DNA of 64,000 bases from Candidatus Kapaibacterium sp. (GCA_015490805.1 WFXC01000012.1:26519-90518); one strand, 5' to 3'. Counted from the stretch's first letter, positions 25,721 to 36,672 are shown. Numbers and translations: made by a program. Notes: a model not told the origin generated them from the letters alone.

Positions 25721-28700
25721 TTAGAAGCTATACCGTGCGCCGATCTGGATGCGCCACCGGGATAGTAGATTATCTCGGCTGTACAACTCCTCAATATCCT
25801 GATCAGCCGATGGACCTCGATAACGAACAACTGGCTTGTAAACATCTCCATCTTTCTGATAGCGCCGAAACTCAAGAAGCTGATAGGATTGGAAAGGAAT
25901 ATACAACTGATGACCCCAATCGGAGTTAATTAGATTTAAGAAGTTCAAAACATCCACCGTCAACTGGAATCGATGGTGGTCACCAAACAGTCTTAGCTCT
26001 TGGACCACTCGAAGATCAATTTGGTTCACCCAGGGCTCTCGCATTGCATTGCGATCAATAATTCTTCCCCGGTAATCCTTCAGATTCTGAAATCGCTCGA
26101 CGAAAGCATTGAAATTCTCCCAATCCCCTTCTCTTTCAAAGATTACTTCATCTTTCGAAGCCGGAACATAAATCAGATCATTAGCAGTCCGACCATCTCC
26201 ATTAGGATCTCCCCGATAGATAAAGTTGAAGGGCCGTCCAGACCGCCCTTCATACAGCAGCGAAATCGTGGTAGATCCCCAATCATAGGTAAACGCATAC
26301 CCCAAGTTTGCCACGATACGATGTCGAATTTCAAAGTCCGAGGTTGCTAGCGGTGGATTGTTTGGATCGCCCGGAATTTCGTTGTACTGCCAATTGGAAA
26401 TTGCCCGACTCGACTGTCCACTGTTAATATCCAGCGCCCTACCAAAAGTATAACCAACGTAGGAACGCAGTCCGAAATCAAATTCCTTCTCCAATTGTAC
26501 TGTCACGTTAAATTGGTAACCTTGATCAGTATTCTTCAGCAACAACACATTTGTAAAGCGATCATCCACTAAGTCCGGATTCCCACGTCCAAAACGGAAC
26601 CTTGAGATCTGAGAGAACACTGGACGTCCATCAATTGTACGAATCGTGTCAATTGGTCCTTTCAAATTCAGATTCGCATAAGCTATGTCTGTAATAGTTT
26701 TGGAGTACAGAATGTCCAATGATCCGCGAATGTCCCACGGCAACATTTTATCGACGCCCAGGTTTACACGGAGCAATTGTGGGAACTTAAAATTAGGATC
26801 TGTAATATTAATCTCCGTTGTTGGAACAGCAGTCAAAGCACCTCGTTGCTGTTCATCGCGCCAAATATTAGGATTAAACTCTGGAATGCCACTCCGTAAG
26901 TCAACACGCGCCAAATCCATTCCTGTATTGCTATATTGGTTGGACAGCCACACTCCTGGAGTCCTACCGGAAAAGACCCCAATACCACCCCGCACGACCA
27001 TATCTACTTCCTGGGTAAGATCATAACTAAACCCGAATCGTGGAGAAAGCAGCATCTGCCCACTAGGTACTTCATCGGTGCGATATTGCGGGAATGCCTC
27101 CCGGAAATCTGGATTATCCAATGGCTTGTCTAAGAAAAATGGAACATCGAGCCGTAATCCCAATGTAAGACGCAACTGAGGATTGACTTGCCATTCATCC
27201 TGTGCATAAACCCCTGCTTGAAGCATACTCCACTCCGCTCGAGGCTTGGGATTACCTGGCAGCTTAGAATAACTCAAACTAAAACGCGAAGCTATACCAT
27301 TACGGTAGTCTTCTAACGAATAGAAGTCCCACCGTCCCCAATAGTCTTGAATAAACAAATTGCTAAAACTCAGAAGCTCATTATGCGTTCCAAATGTCAG
27401 AGTATGGGCACCCAAGAAATAAGTGAAGTTGTCAGTAAACTCCAAGACATCCTGATCTAATGCGTTGGCTTGCGAAAATCGTTCACCACCGAACCGAACC
27501 GCACCCAGGAATTTCCCAGACGTATCGCGAAGCGAAACCGTAACCTGTGGAAACTCCTTCGCATTCGGATCTCGCTGATCACGAATCATCAAATACGAGA
27601 CCCGAAACTCATTCGCCATATTTTCACCCAAGACACTATTAACCTGCAATACTGTTTGATTCTGCAGGCTGCGGAATACATATCCTGCGCTCTCCAATTG
27701 GAAAGTCGTACCCGTTCGGTAAATCCCCCGATCCAAGCTGGCATTAACAAAGTTGTTTCGCAGGGTTATCCGATGATTTGCACCCAAATTCATATCGAAT
27801 CGAGCAAACAGCTTAAGATCTCCCGTCGTGTTTTGGAATTCATTGTAGCTACCAGGATCAAATCCATACTGATTTCTGGTAATATTGATAACCTCATCTA
27901 CCATCGACCTCGGTGCTTCAAATCCATTCTCAATGATAATTGGATCAGTTAACGCAGGACGTGGCTCTACACGATCCCGAATTTCGGCATTAACAAAGTA
28001 AAAGAGCTGATTACGGATAATAGGTCCTCCAACTCGCACGCCGTAGACCAAATCTGTATAATCGCTGAACTTCTGCTTTGAAGTATCAGGGCTAACGCCC
28101 ACCAAGTCTTGATTATTACCGTAAATGTACGCCGCAGCATTGAACTGATTCGTTCCTCCTCGCGTAATAATGTTAATCAATCCCCCGGTAAATGATCCTT
28201 GGCGCACATCGAACGGAGCAACAGAAATTTGTAACTGCTCAATTGCTTCAATACTAATTGGCTGAGCATTCGCTTGTCCCCCTGGCGTTCCTGCATCTGG
28301 CAATCCGAAAGGATCATTTAATACCGCACCATCCATCTGGAAATTATTATATCGGTTATTTCGCCCCGCAATGCTGATTCCCCCCAGATTATCACTCGCA
28401 CCGATATTTGTACCTACAGCTAAGGGAGCTACACGTGCATAATCCTGAATGCTCCGTGTTACTGTAGGCACCATTTCAACAGTTTCAGGATCTAGCTGAA
28501 ATGTCTGTCCTTCCTGACTACTCAATCGCTCCCCCACCACACTGATAGCTTTTACCTGTATCGCTTCGGTCTCCAAAGCAAAATTAATTTCAAATGACTG
28601 TCCAGCTCGAAGATATATCCCTTCTCGGGTCAGCGTCTTATATCCTGTACTTCGAGCTGTCACTTTGTATGGCCCACCAACCCGCAAGCCGACGAGCAGA

Positions 28701-28900
28701 AAATATCCATCGGGACGCGACACTGCTCCGTACTTTGTTCCTGTTGGTAGGTGCTCTGCTATGATCGTTGCACCCGGAATGGGCTTCCCACCCTCTTGGT
28801 CAATGACACGTCCACGAATTTCGGCCGTTGTTCGACCTTGTGCCCAAAGAATTACTGGAAGGAACGAGAGGAAGAGAACAGAAAGAATCTTACGCCTCAT
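25721..28900 (-). CDS. TonB-dependent outer-membrane receptor, Oar-like
   Basis: 1059 residues. A signal peptide ends at LWAQ. A carboxypeptidase-regulatory-like domain (about 28-110, IRGRVIDQEGGKPIPGATI) is followed by a plug domain (about 130-260, with GISIAGRNNRYNNFQMDGA) and a long 22-strand barrel that ends in RIQIGARYSF with a terminal Phe. The plug-to-barrel join IEQLQISVAPFDVRQGSF resembles the Oar subgroup. The substrate is unknown, and no SusD partner is adjacent, so it is not a standard SusCD pair. A GGAGG ribosome site, an upstream TAAATTTG promoter element and its own terminator make it a single-gene unit. Confidence 0.92.
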   Translation of the reverse strand: MRRKILSVLFLSFLPVILWAQGRTTAEIRGRVIDQEGGKPIPGATIIAEHLPTGTKYGAVSRPDGYFLLVGLRVGGPYKVTARSTGYKTLTREGIYLRAGQSFEINFALETEAIQVKAISVVGERLSSQEGQTFQLDPETVEMVPTVTRSIQDYARVAPLAVGTNIGASDNLGGISIAGRNNRYNNFQMDGAVLNDPFGLPDAGTPGGQANAQPISIEAIEQLQISVAPFDVRQGSFTGGLINIITRGGTNQFNAAAYIYGNNQDLVGVSPDTSKQKFSDYTDLVYGVRVGGPIIRNQLFYFVNAEIRDRVEPRPALTDPIIIENGFEAPRSMVDEVINITRNQYGFDPGSYNEFQNTTGDLKLFARFDMNLGANHRITLRNNFVNASLDRGIYRTGTTFQLESAGYVFRSLQNQTVLQVNSVLGENMANEFRVSYLMIRDQRDPNAKEFPQVTVSLRDTSGKFLGAVRFGGERFSQANALDQDVLEFTDNFTYFLGAHTLTFGTHNELLSFSNLFIQDYWGRWDFYSLEDYRNGIASRFSLSYSKLPGNPKPRAEWSMLQAGVYAQDEWQVNPQLRLTLGLRLDVPFFLDKPLDNPDFREAFPQYRTDEVPSGQMLLSPRFGFSYDLTQEVDMVVRGGIGVFSGRTPGVWLSNQYSNTGMDLARVDLRSGIPEFNPNIWRDEQQRGALTAVPTTEINITDPNFKFPQLLRVNLGVDKMLPWDIRGSLDILYSKTITDIAYANLNLKGPIDTIRTIDGRPVFSQISRFRFGRGNPDLVDDRFTNVLLLKNTDQGYQFNVTVQLEKEFDFGLRSYVGYTFGRALDINSGQSSRAISNWQYNEIPGDPNNPPLATSDFEIRHRIVANLGYAFTYDWGSTTISLLYEGRSGRPFNFIYRGDPNGDGRTANDLIYVPASKDEVIFEREGDWENFNAFVERFQNLKDYRGRIIDRNAMREPWVNQIDLRVVQELRLFGDHHRFQLTVDVLNFLNLINSDWGHQLYIPFQSYQLLEFRRYQKDGDVYKPVVRYRGPSADQDIEELYSRDNLLSRWRIQIGARYSF

Positions 28901-29193
28901 AAGCGCCTCCGCCGATTGTTGAACTTAACCCCGCAGCCCCACAGCTGCTCTTTGCAAGAATGCAAATTTATCGCTTTTGTGCTAAATAATTGTTAAAAAC
29001 ACAGCCTGCATCTGCGCAGCTTATTCTGAGCAGGCAATAAGATCCACAGAAATGCTGAACGCAAAACTTCAACGCAGACCTCTCTGATAGAAAACATTAC
29101 CTTTTCACTATTTCTTCAGTAGCCGCACTGCTCTACAGCCTCGATCGTTAGTGCACTTTCAACGTAGGTTTCAGAAAGCGAAAGTACGGACAT
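28901..29193. other. Divergent intergenic region upstream of the TonB receptor
   Basis: About 290 bp. It holds the receptor promoter element at 28963-28970 (minus strand). No gene, repeat or RNA is visible in the rest. Confidence 0.4.
28963..28970 (-). promoter_or_regulatory. Putative -7 element (TAAATTTG) for the TonB receptor
   Basis: On the minus strand TAAATTTG matches TAnnTTTG, 62 nt upstream of the receptor ATG. Confidence 0.5.
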
Positions 29194-29712
29194 ATGGAAC
29201 GATCTATCTTTCGCACGGGCTTGAGCTCCCCGGAAGAGTTTGCTCAACTCTCGGAAACTGAGAAAGCCAATATTTTGTATGTTCTGGGACTATTTGAACC
29301 GCAACGGCGGTTGCTGCGACACTTCCTTCGGCTGAGCTTTACCATCGCAGGTTTATTCTGGTTTGTCCTCTGGTTTCCACAGTTAGCAGCACTGAACCCG
29401 GAGCAGCTTGCACAATTTAAAGTACAGCAATACCAGCTTTATCTGGTCCTGCTGACTCTTTGGGGCATTGATCTCAAGCGGCACTCCAAACGCTTGGCTT
29501 TCCTGCTCCGCTTTTCTGCTGTCCAGGGGAAGCGGTGGTACGAAGTATCTGCCGAGGAACTCCAGAAAACGCAAAAAATGAACCTTTTCGAGCTTCTGTG
29601 GAAACTCCCGGACAACCCGAACCGGCGTATCTGGCACTTGCTTCTGCCTCACAGTCTCATCCTCCTGACAATGGTGTTACTGGTGTTGCAATTTCGCCTT
29701 CTGTTCCATTAA
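29194..29712 (+). CDS. Hypothetical small membrane protein
   Basis: 172 residues, not recognised. It has a charged N-terminal segment, two close hydrophobic segments in the middle (LSFTIAGLFWFVLWFPQL and YQLYLVLLTLWGIDL), a basic cytoplasmic-like stretch with Trp/Tyr, and one C-terminal helix ([17 protein letters not shown]). No catalytic motif is seen. Its last 36 bp overlap the convergent CDF gene. The ribosome site is weak. Confidence 0.6.
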   Translation: MERSIFRTGLSSPEEFAQLSETEKANILYVLGLFEPQRRLLRHFLRLSFTIAGLFWFVLWFPQLAALNPEQLAQFKVQQYQLYLVLLTLWGIDLKRHSKRLAFLLRFSAVQGKRWYEVSAEELQKTQKMNLFELLWKLPDNPNRRIWHLLLPHSLILLTMVLLVLQFRLLFH

Positions 29713-30741
29713 CTCAGTATCTGCCTCTCTGCGCTGCTTCTCCGTTTGCTGCTGATGTAAAAGCACGGGGCAAAATCGCTGTCCATTTTGAATGCAATCC
29801 CGGGGACACGGGACAGCATACAATCGCACAATGGCGGTAGGATACTGCTTCCGAATTGCCCGCTGAATGCGCTGCTCCGTCGCATACGCCTGCTCCATTG
29901 GCATATCGAACGGCATCACAACATCCAGCTCCATAAAAAGATCCCGTCCGGACTGCCGCGTATGCAACTGACGGAATTCGCAGATCTCGTGCAAATGCTC
30001 TACAATCACGGCAAGGATAGCGAGCTGTATGGACTCCGGGAGGGTACGATCCAGCAGTTGATTCAGAGCGCTGCGCACGTGAGGCAGAATCAGGGCAATA
30101 TTCAACAGGAGCAACGCAAGGGCAATCGTAAAGTCCAGCCATCTGGCAGCTTCGATGTACCCATGCTGCGTTAGCCAATTTCCCACTATCAAGCTCACCA
30201 GCACTCCTGCTTCCGCATAGGCATCCAGTTTCCACAAATCGGCGTCATACGCCAGCAGTGGCATCCGATACCGTTCTGCATACCGTCGCTGCAACTTGCT
30301 CAGAGTGCCAAGCAGTACCAGGGAAATAGCGGAGTAGGCAATCAGGGGAAAATACTGTGAAATAGGACGATAAACCCCGAAAGAAGAAAAAATTTCACCT
30401 CCCGCATAGAGAAGGGCAAAAGCCAGCAAAAGAGAATTGAGCAGAATCCCCAGACTTTCATACTTGCCATAGCCGTAATTATGAATCACATCCGGCGACC
30501 GGAAACTGTGTCGGAGTGCGGCTAAAAAAAGAAGAGAAGCCAATACATCGGTTGCTGCTACAATCCCATCACTTTGCACCGTAAGAGACCCAGCCCACAA
30601 TCCCAGGGCAATTCCACCAACCGCTAACAGGAGTGTTACCAATAAGCCAATGCGGGCGCCAAACAGTGGCGTATGAGGATCGAACCACTGAGACAATCGG
30701 CGCAGCCATCGCCACCACCATTGGATCAGCTTCCATTCCAT
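29677..30741 (-). CDS. Cation diffusion facilitator (CDF) family protein with altered metal site
   Basis: 354 residues. About six membrane helices are followed by the cytoplasmic beta-alpha domain ([40 protein letters not shown]) with a Cys-containing tail. In transport helix 2 the sequence is [13 protein letters not shown], and in helix 5 it is [15 protein letters not shown]. The second Asp of each transport site is kept. The His/Asp normally four positions before it is Val and Leu respectively, so the metal preference cannot be predicted and the protein may not be a normal zinc pump. It overlaps the following epimerase gene by 16 bp on the same strand, and they may share a transcript. Confidence 0.85.
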   Translation of the reverse strand: MEWKLIQWWWRWLRRLSQWFDPHTPLFGARIGLLVTLLLAVGGIALGLWAGSLTVQSDGIVAATDVLASLLFLAALRHSFRSPDVIHNYGYGKYESLGILLNSLLLAFALLYAGGEIFSSFGVYRPISQYFPLIAYSAISLVLLGTLSKLQRRYAERYRMPLLAYDADLWKLDAYAEAGVLVSLIVGNWLTQHGYIEAARWLDFTIALALLLLNIALILPHVRSALNQLLDRTLPESIQLAILAVIVEHLHEICEFRQLHTRQSGRDLFMELDVVMPFDMPMEQAYATEQRIQRAIRKQYPTAIVRLYAVPCPRDCIQNGQRFCPVLLHQQQTEKQRREADTELMEQKAKLQHQ

Positions 30742-31703
30742 CGCTTTGCTACCGGTTGCTGCTCCAGCCGCTTCTGGAAGTATTCAATGGTCCGTCGTAA
30801 CCCTTCTTTGCGGTCTATCCGGGGTTCCCAGTCCAGCAACTCCCGAGCACGGGTAATATCTGGCTGCCGCACTTTGGGATCATCCTCTGGCAGTGGTTTG
30901 TATGTGATGGAACTGGAGGAATGACAAAGCTGAATAATTTCCTCTGCCAGCGCAGCGATGGAAATTTCATCCGGATTTCCCAGATTGACCGGTTCCACGA
31001 CATTGGAAAAGAGCAAACGAACAATTCCATCAATGAGATCATCCACATAGCAGATCGACCGGGTTTGCGATCCATCACCAAAAACCGTTACGGGTTCATT
31101 CTGCAACGCCTGTGTGATGAACGTTGGAATAGCGCGCCCATCATCAATGCGCATCCGCGGTCCGTAGGTATTAAAAATCCGGGCAATGCGGGTATCCAAC
31201 CCATGGTAGCGATGATACGCCATTGTCATTGCTTCTGCGAATCGCTTCGCTTCATCATACACCCCTCGAACGCCAATGGGGTTCACATTCCCCCAGTAAT
31301 CTTCAGGCTGTGGGTGCACCAGTGGATCGCCATAGACCTCGCTGGTACTTGCCAGCAAGAACGTCGCTCCCTTCGCCAGGCTCAACCCCAGCGCCTTGTG
31401 CGTTCCCAACGATCCCACCTTGAGTGTCTGGATTGGCAATTGCTGATAATCAATCGGCGATGCGGGGGATGCAAAATGAAGCACGTAATCAACGGGACCT
31501 GCAACGTAAATGTAATTTGTCACATCGTGCTGAATGAAGTGGAAATGAGGATGTCCGATCAAATCAGCAATATTATCCGGAGATCCCGTGATGAAATTAT
31601 CCATACAAATCACTTCAAATCCCTCTTCCAGCAAGCGATGACACAGATGGGATCCCAAAAAGCCCGCTCCGCCAGTAATCAGTGCTCGTTTCCGTCGCTG
31701 CAT
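30726..31703 (-). CDS. NAD-dependent sugar-nucleotide epimerase/decarboxylase, UDP-glucuronate decarboxylase-like
   Basis: 325 residues, extended SDR fold. NAD-binding [15 protein letters not shown] lies near the start, [11 protein letters not shown] is the UXS-type loop, and the catalytic YxxxK is [19 protein letters not shown] and [16 protein letters not shown] are typical of UDP-xylose synthases and related dTDP-glucose dehydratases. The product would feed surface polysaccharide. The ATG at 31703 has GAGG 8 nt upstream; the frame continues 36 codons further, but that part is not conserved. Confidence 0.9.
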   Translation of the reverse strand: MQRRKRALITGGAGFLGSHLCHRLLEEGFEVICMDNFITGSPDNIADLIGHPHFHFIQHDVTNYIYVAGPVDYVLHFASPASPIDYQQLPIQTLKVGSLGTHKALGLSLAKGATFLLASTSEVYGDPLVHPQPEDYWGNVNPIGVRGVYDEAKRFAEAMTMAYHRYHGLDTRIARIFNTYGPRMRIDDGRAIPTFITQALQNEPVTVFGDGSQTRSICYVDDLIDGIVRLLFSNVVEPVNLGNPDEISIAALAEEIIQLCHSSSSITYKPLPEDDPKVRQPDITRARELLDWEPRIDRKEGLRRTIEYFQKRLEQQPVAKRWNGS

Positions 31704-31849
31704 CCACTGCCTCTGTTGCTTTAACAAAAAGGGATAGAAACGGAAGAGGATCGCAGATCGTGAAAAAAGGAGCGACCTCCATCTGGAATCAGGCAAAAAT
31801 GCTCCCAACAACTTTGCAAAAACCGGACTTGAACAGGCGTGGTAGGTTG

Positions 31850-33319
31850 CTATTGCTGCGCTGCCGCCTCGCGCTCCTGAAGTATCTGTTGTAATAGTTG
31901 ATTCACGACCTTCGGATTCGCCTTGCCTTTGGTGGCTTTCATCACCTGTCCAACGAAAAAGCCAAAGAGTTTTTTCTTTCCGCCGAAGTATCGCTGAAGT
32001 TCGCCCGGATGCTGTTCTAAAACTTCCTCTACAATCTGTCGCAACGCCGATTCATCGGAAATTTGCACCAGTCCCTCTTCTTCGACTATCTGTTCTGGGT
32101 GTTTATCCGGATGCTGGAGCAACTTCTCGAACACGGTTTTCCCAATTCGGCTACTGATGGTTCCCTCAGCCAGCAATTCCGCTAACACAGCCAGTGATGC
32201 AGGCGGTACCGGAAAATCCTGAATCTCGATGTTCTTTTCAGCCAATACCCGCAACACTTCTGTCATGATCAGGTTACTCACTCCTTTGATCCGATCTGGC
32301 GACGGTTGCTGGAGGGCTTCAACGGCTTCCTCGAAATAATCCGCCACCGCACGCTGTTGCGTCAGAACACCAGCGTCATAAGCCGGTAGGTGGTACTGCT
32401 GGATAAACCGGCGTTTGCGCTCCAGTCCCAATTCCGGTAAGCTCTGTCGAATACGCTCAATCCACTCTTCAGGGACTACAACAGGCACTAAATCGGGCTC
32501 TGGGAAATACCGGTAGTCGTGTGCCTGCTCTTTGGTTCGCATCGGGCGTGTCTCCTGCCGTACCGGATCCCATAACATCGTTTCCTGCCGGACAATACCT
32601 CCGGATTGCAGCACCTGAATCTGGCGCTGGATCTCATATTCCAGCGCTTTTTCCACGTGACGGAAACTATTGAGATTTTTGACTTCTGTCTTCGTCCCAA
32701 AGCTGGAACTGCCCTTCGGGCGTACCGAGACATTCGCATCGCATCGCAAAGCCCCTTCCTCCATATTGCCACTGCAAATGCCCAGATATGTGACGATCTG
32801 ATGAATTTGCTTCAGGAACAGATAGGCTTCCCGCGCAGATCGCAGATCGGGCTTGCTGACAATTTCAATCAGCGGCACCCCTGCCCGATTGAAATCCAGC
32901 AACGTATCGATGTCCACATCGTGGATGGATTTTCCAGTGTCTTCCTCCATATGGATTCGGATGAGCCCAATCTTTTTGGTGCTCCCATCCTCTAATTCAA
33001 TTTCGACCCATCCATCGTAGCAAAGCGGCTCTTCATACTGACTGATCTGATAACCTTTGGGCAGATCGTGGTAAAAATAGTTCTTTCGTGCAAACAGCGA
33101 AAAGGAGCGAATGGAACAATGTGTTGCCAACCCCATTGCAATGGTCATTTCGACCATCTGCTTATTGAGTACCGGCAACGCGCCGGGATGCCCCAGGCAG
33201 ACCGGACACGTATTGGTGTTGGGCGGTGCCCCAAAAGCGGTAGAACAACCGCAGAATGCTTTCGACCGGGTCAGCAACTGCGCGTGAATTTCCAATCCAA
33301 TAACAGGTTCAAACTCCAT
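31850..33319 (-). CDS. gatB: Aspartyl/glutamyl-tRNA(Asn/Gln) amidotransferase subunit B
   Basis: About 489 residues. tRNA-binding kinase-like subunit of GatCAB, which converts Glu-tRNA(Gln) or Asp-tRNA(Asn) to the amide form. The signature [20 protein letters not shown] is at the start, with a second zinc Cys pair in [11 protein letters not shown], and [16 protein letters not shown] follows. The C-terminal YqeY-like tail ends with [20 protein letters not shown]. The frame is open 17 codons upstream, but [12 protein letters not shown] is the family start. gatC is 11.6 kb away on the other strand; gatA is not in the window. Confidence 0.95.
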   Translation of the reverse strand: MEFEPVIGLEIHAQLLTRSKAFCGCSTAFGAPPNTNTCPVCLGHPGALPVLNKQMVEMTIAMGLATHCSIRSFSLFARKNYFYHDLPKGYQISQYEEPLCYDGWVEIELEDGSTKKIGLIRIHMEEDTGKSIHDVDIDTLLDFNRAGVPLIEIVSKPDLRSAREAYLFLKQIHQIVTYLGICSGNMEEGALRCDANVSVRPKGSSSFGTKTEVKNLNSFRHVEKALEYEIQRQIQVLQSGGIVRQETMLWDPVRQETRPMRTKEQAHDYRYFPEPDLVPVVVPEEWIERIRQSLPELGLERKRRFIQQYHLPAYDAGVLTQQRAVADYFEEAVEALQQPSPDRIKGVSNLIMTEVLRVLAEKNIEIQDFPVPPASLAVLAELLAEGTISSRIGKTVFEKLLQHPDKHPEQIVEEEGLVQISDESALRQIVEEVLEQHPGELQRYFGGKKKLFGFFVGQVMKATKGKANPKVVNQLLQQILQEREAAAQQ

Positions 33320-33350
33320 TTGCCAGATCGACCTCGTTTTGTCAAAACCT

Positions 33351-35300
33351 TTACGGATGTTGACGAACAACCCGTAAACGGATGGAACGATTCAGGAACC
33401 GCCCTTCGGGTAATCGTTCATCAAACTTCTTCCCGGTATAGCGTTCTGCCACAATGCGATAAGCGCCCGGAGCAATGGATTGCAGAAATTGCGATACATT
33501 CTCTGCCCGCTGTTGTGCTAAAATGCGGTTGCGACGCTCTGTTCCCAGCGTATCACTACTACCGTACACGATAATTGTTGAACCCTCTGGAAGCAAATCC
33601 ACCAGTTGACGTAAAAGCTGCTGATTCGCTTCACTCAACGCGCTGCTGTTATAATCGAAACGCAGAATCGCCTCAAAACGGTCCAGACGGAGCTCAACTT
33701 CAATCCGGGGCAGCGTATCCAGTCGAATTTGCGCTGTATCGTAGACTACCAGCGGTGCAGGCGAGTTTGGAACGGTCAGGGTACCAACAACGGAAAGACG
33801 ATTCGCTGGAGAGTGGAATCGCCATCGGAACGGTAAGGTGGTAGCAAACTGCTCCTCCTGCGTTTGCAGCATCGTATCAACTGGTGGTAATAAATGGATA
33901 ACAGCAGGATGGCTGCGGAGCGCAGCGTTGCGAACTGTACTACGTACCGCCAGCGTCCCTTCCAGTTCCCGAAACCGCTGTGCTCGAACATACCGGAGCA
34001 GCGGCGCATTATGGACAACAATATCCACCCGGCGATTCTCCGCACGTCCTTCAGGAAAGTCAGGATTGGAAGGATTTGCTGGCAAGAGCTGCCAGCGCAG
34101 GTGCAAACGCTGCCGAGGAACGCCCAGGCGCTCCAATGCATCTGCAACGGCTTCTGCACGCCGACGTGCTAGCGCTATTCCTTCGGGCTCATCGTCCGAT
34201 CCACTGGTTGCCCCGATCAATTCAAAGGTTGCTTCTGGATTTTCCTGAGCAATGGATGCAAGAACTGGCAGAACATAGCGATGATAACGGACAGCGTCGG
34301 TAACAGTATCCAGCTCCTGCTTCGGGATCATTCGCTGAACATATCGCTGCGGAATGGTTGCACTGCCACGCTCAAAGAACACGGCGTTGACAATCGGCAG
34401 GGTAGCAATTAACTCGCTTCCAACATTCCAGTGTACATCATCTCCAAAATCCAGTGCCAGATGCGCCTCTGGTTTAGGTGTAATCGCAGCCGGCGGTGCT
34501 GGCGCTGGAGGTGGCGTCGGAAGCCGTATCGGCGGCGGTGGCAACAGGGTATAAGCTACCCCGCCCTGAAGTCCCACCTGCACTGCCTTCCAGGAGGTCT
34601 CTGTCGACTGAGAATTCCACGGAATAGCAACGGACAATGTCTGGAGCACGCTCCACTGGCGACTGAGCTGGAGTTGATGCTCCACTGCTACAATATGATG
34701 GACCAAAACGGATCGCCTCGATTGCACTGTGCCTTCTGCCAAAATTCGTTCTTTCAGCCGCCGACCATTAACAACAAACACCAATGGATTGTTGGGATCA
34801 AAACGTTGGCGCTGTACATACGTTGCCTGTAGCGGGAATCCAAGCTGCAGCCCCGTTGCCAGTGTTAACCAGGAACGTTGAGAAGTTGAGAGGAAGCGAT
34901 ATCGAACCATTGGGGCAATAGCAATGTACTGCCACGTACCTTCCAGTACATTTGTGATTTGTGCCGTTTGGATCTCCGTTGCACCCGGAGGACGATACGA
35001 GTACAATCCGGTGTTTTCCATCGCCCCGCTGTAACTGCGATAACCCAGCTCAAGGGAAACACCAACCGTAGCAGTCCACGGATACGTTGCCCGCACTGTT
35101 GCCAGCGGTCCCCATCCCCCACCACTCTGATACCGACCACATTCAATGATTTGCTCGAAGCGCTGGACATCTGCGCTCAGGAAATTGCGACCGATGCCGC
35201 CCAGCAATGAAAACTGGGCTATTGGCTTCTGGATCGTCTGGGCATGTCCCAGCACAGCAGCAGAAAGCAAAAAGGCTATCCAGCGCAAAAATCTCCACAT
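33351..35300 (-). CDS. OmpA-family outer-membrane protein with N-terminal barrel and two OmpA-like regions
   Basis: 649 residues. A signal peptide ends at GHAQ. A PorT/OmpA-like barrel of about 230 residues is followed by a Pro/Ala hinge (PAPAPPAAITPKP). The first OmpA_C-like region is at about 300-430 (ALARRRAEAVADALERLGV, GRAENRRVDIVV). A strand-rich linker leads to a second, canonical peptidoglycan-binding region at about 545-645 (FDYNSSALSEANQQLL, NRILAQQRAENVSQFL, GRFLNRSIRL). It likely links the outer membrane to the cell wall. It has its own promoter element at 35336-35343. gatB follows 31 bp downstream. Confidence 0.88.
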   Translation of the reverse strand: MWRFLRWIAFLLSAAVLGHAQTIQKPIAQFSLLGGIGRNFLSADVQRFEQIIECGRYQSGGGWGPLATVRATYPWTATVGVSLELGYRSYSGAMENTGLYSYRPPGATEIQTAQITNVLEGTWQYIAIAPMVRYRFLSTSQRSWLTLATGLQLGFPLQATYVQRQRFDPNNPLVFVVNGRRLKERILAEGTVQSRRSVLVHHIVAVEHQLQLSRQWSVLQTLSVAIPWNSQSTETSWKAVQVGLQGGVAYTLLPPPPIRLPTPPPAPAPPAAITPKPEAHLALDFGDDVHWNVGSELIATLPIVNAVFFERGSATIPQRYVQRMIPKQELDTVTDAVRYHRYVLPVLASIAQENPEATFELIGATSGSDDEPEGIALARRRAEAVADALERLGVPRQRLHLRWQLLPANPSNPDFPEGRAENRRVDIVVHNAPLLRYVRAQRFRELEGTLAVRSTVRNAALRSHPAVIHLLPPVDTMLQTQEEQFATTLPFRWRFHSPANRLSVVGTLTVPNSPAPLVVYDTAQIRLDTLPRIEVELRLDRFEAILRFDYNSSALSEANQQLLRQLVDLLPEGSTIIVYGSSDTLGTERRNRILAQQRAENVSQFLQSIAPGAYRIVAERYTGKKFDERLPEGRFLNRSIRLRVVRQHP

Positions 35301-35335
35301 TGCAAGCCAACCGATTGCCTTTTGTGAACATTTTG

Positions 35336-35343
35336 CAAATCTA
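35336..35343 (-). promoter_or_regulatory. Putative -7 element (TAGATTTG) for the OmpA-like gene
   Basis: On the minus strand TAGATTTG matches TAnnTTTG, 35 nt upstream of the ATG at 35300. Confidence 0.5.
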
Positions 35344-35576
35344 CGGATTTCCTCTGGATTACCCGTTCGGTCGCTGATTCGCTATGCCGGCTGCCAGTTG
35401 ATCTCCTACCATGCAACTCACTGTACGTGCTATGAGCGAAATCGGACAACCTGTCTTTACAAATACGCCTGTCCAGCACAACTTTTTGGGGTGCCGTTTT
35501 CCAGTGTTCGATAAAGCCTCACCCACAATGGAAGACACAGTGACGTCCCACGAGCATCTGGCGGCGTTATCAGGCA

Positions 35577-36353
35577 TTATGGCACCATAAATACACCAAG
35601 CGTTGCGAAACGCTCTGTGCGGTCATACAACATCCCGTGGTAACTTTTGCCATTGTAGAAACTGAACTGGAAGTAGAGCGGTAATGCGGGTGGCCACACT
35701 TGCAGCACAATTCGGTGATTCCAGAATCGATTTCCACCAATCCCAACGTTTCGTAATCGATAGCCTGCAAGGAGATGATAACCGCTCACCGTCAGGTGCA
35801 GTGTTGCCCCAACAGCCGGCTGGAGTCGATCCAGTTGAGCAGGAAGTACAGAAAACAGATATGCGATCTCGCTCAGCACGTGCAATTGTGCAAAGATCAA
35901 TCGGAGCGTTGCCGTCACAAACTCCTGGCTGTAGACAAATGAAGGGAGGCGATCGAACGCTCCATCGACCACGTGAGCGGAGATATGTCCCAGCCGTACC
36001 CGGAGTTGCCACGGGATATTCAAAGTGGTTCCGGCGCGCTGATAGTCAACGCCAAAGTAATAGTCAATCAGTTCCACGGGGAATTTGAAATGCGCTTCCC
36101 GCCGGAGACGGCTTATCGTAAAACCCTCAGCGCCAACTTGCCATCTTTGCCCCTGATTTCCAAAAAGGCGGACGTATCCTCCAAGATATAACTCCAGCGA
36201 ATCACTGCCGATAAATGTGGCTGCGCCGATCCTCGGCTCCCAAGGCGAAGCGATCCAGGGACGAAATATGGGCTGCGCAAAGCTAAGGGCAACGGTACTC
36301 CACCATCCAATTCCCCACAGCACCCAGTTAGCTACTTTTGAACTTGTCTTCAT
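35577..36353 (-). CDS. DUF1207-like outer-membrane protein
   Basis: 258 residues with a signal peptide (ALSFAQ). The start of the mature part, IFRPWIASPWEPRIGA, and the later VELIDYYFGVDYQRAGT and WQLRVRLGHISAHVVDG resemble DUF1207 proteins, which are predicted outer-membrane barrels. The rest has regularly alternating hydrophobic strands, ending in LGVFMVP. Function unknown. It overlaps the upstream 114-codon gene by 26 bp, so both are probably expressed together from the promoter at 36715. Confidence 0.7.
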   Translation of the reverse strand: MKTSSKVANWVLWGIGWWSTVALSFAQPIFRPWIASPWEPRIGAATFIGSDSLELYLGGYVRLFGNQGQRWQVGAEGFTISRLRREAHFKFPVELIDYYFGVDYQRAGTTLNIPWQLRVRLGHISAHVVDGAFDRLPSFVYSQEFVTATLRLIFAQLHVLSEIAYLFSVLPAQLDRLQPAVGATLHLTVSGYHLLAGYRLRNVGIGGNRFWNHRIVLQVWPPALPLYFQFSFYNGKSYHGMLYDRTERFATLGVFMVP

Positions 36354-36672
36354 CGTGGTAAAACAGCACGTTGAACGTGGTCAGCGAACCATAGCACCGC
36401 GTGATGTACGCCTGTAACTTTACTTTATCAGCATCCGACAATTTCTCGTGATTGTTAATTTTCTGCTCCAGAATCCGCAGATTTTCCCGGATCAACACAA
36501 TTTTATGAAGCAGCCGATCGATGGGAATTTCGTATTCTTTCAGCCCCTCTTTTCCCGGCAATAAAAACACGCTTCCACCTTCCCATTTCGGTGCTAACTC
36601 TGCTGAATACCGTGATTCCATCTCATCAACAATGGCTCGTGCTAATTGCTGGATCTCCTCTTGAGACAACAT
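36328..36672 (-). CDS. Conserved hypothetical helical protein
   Basis: 114 residues, cytoplasmic, not recognised. Helical N-terminus (SQEEIQQLARAIVDEMESRY), a short strand segment (GGSVFLLPGKEGLKEYEIP), then two long helices (IDRLLHKIVLIRENLRILEQ and LSDADKVKLQAYITRC). No catalytic motif. The gene is believed real because it has a good promoter element 43 nt upstream and its frame overlaps the next gene in the typical operon manner. Confidence 0.6.
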   Translation of the reverse strand: MLSQEEIQQLARAIVDEMESRYSAELAPKWEGGSVFLLPGKEGLKEYEIPIDRLLHKIVLIRENLRILEQKINNHEKLSDADKVKLQAYITRCYGSLTTFNVLFYHDEDKFKSS

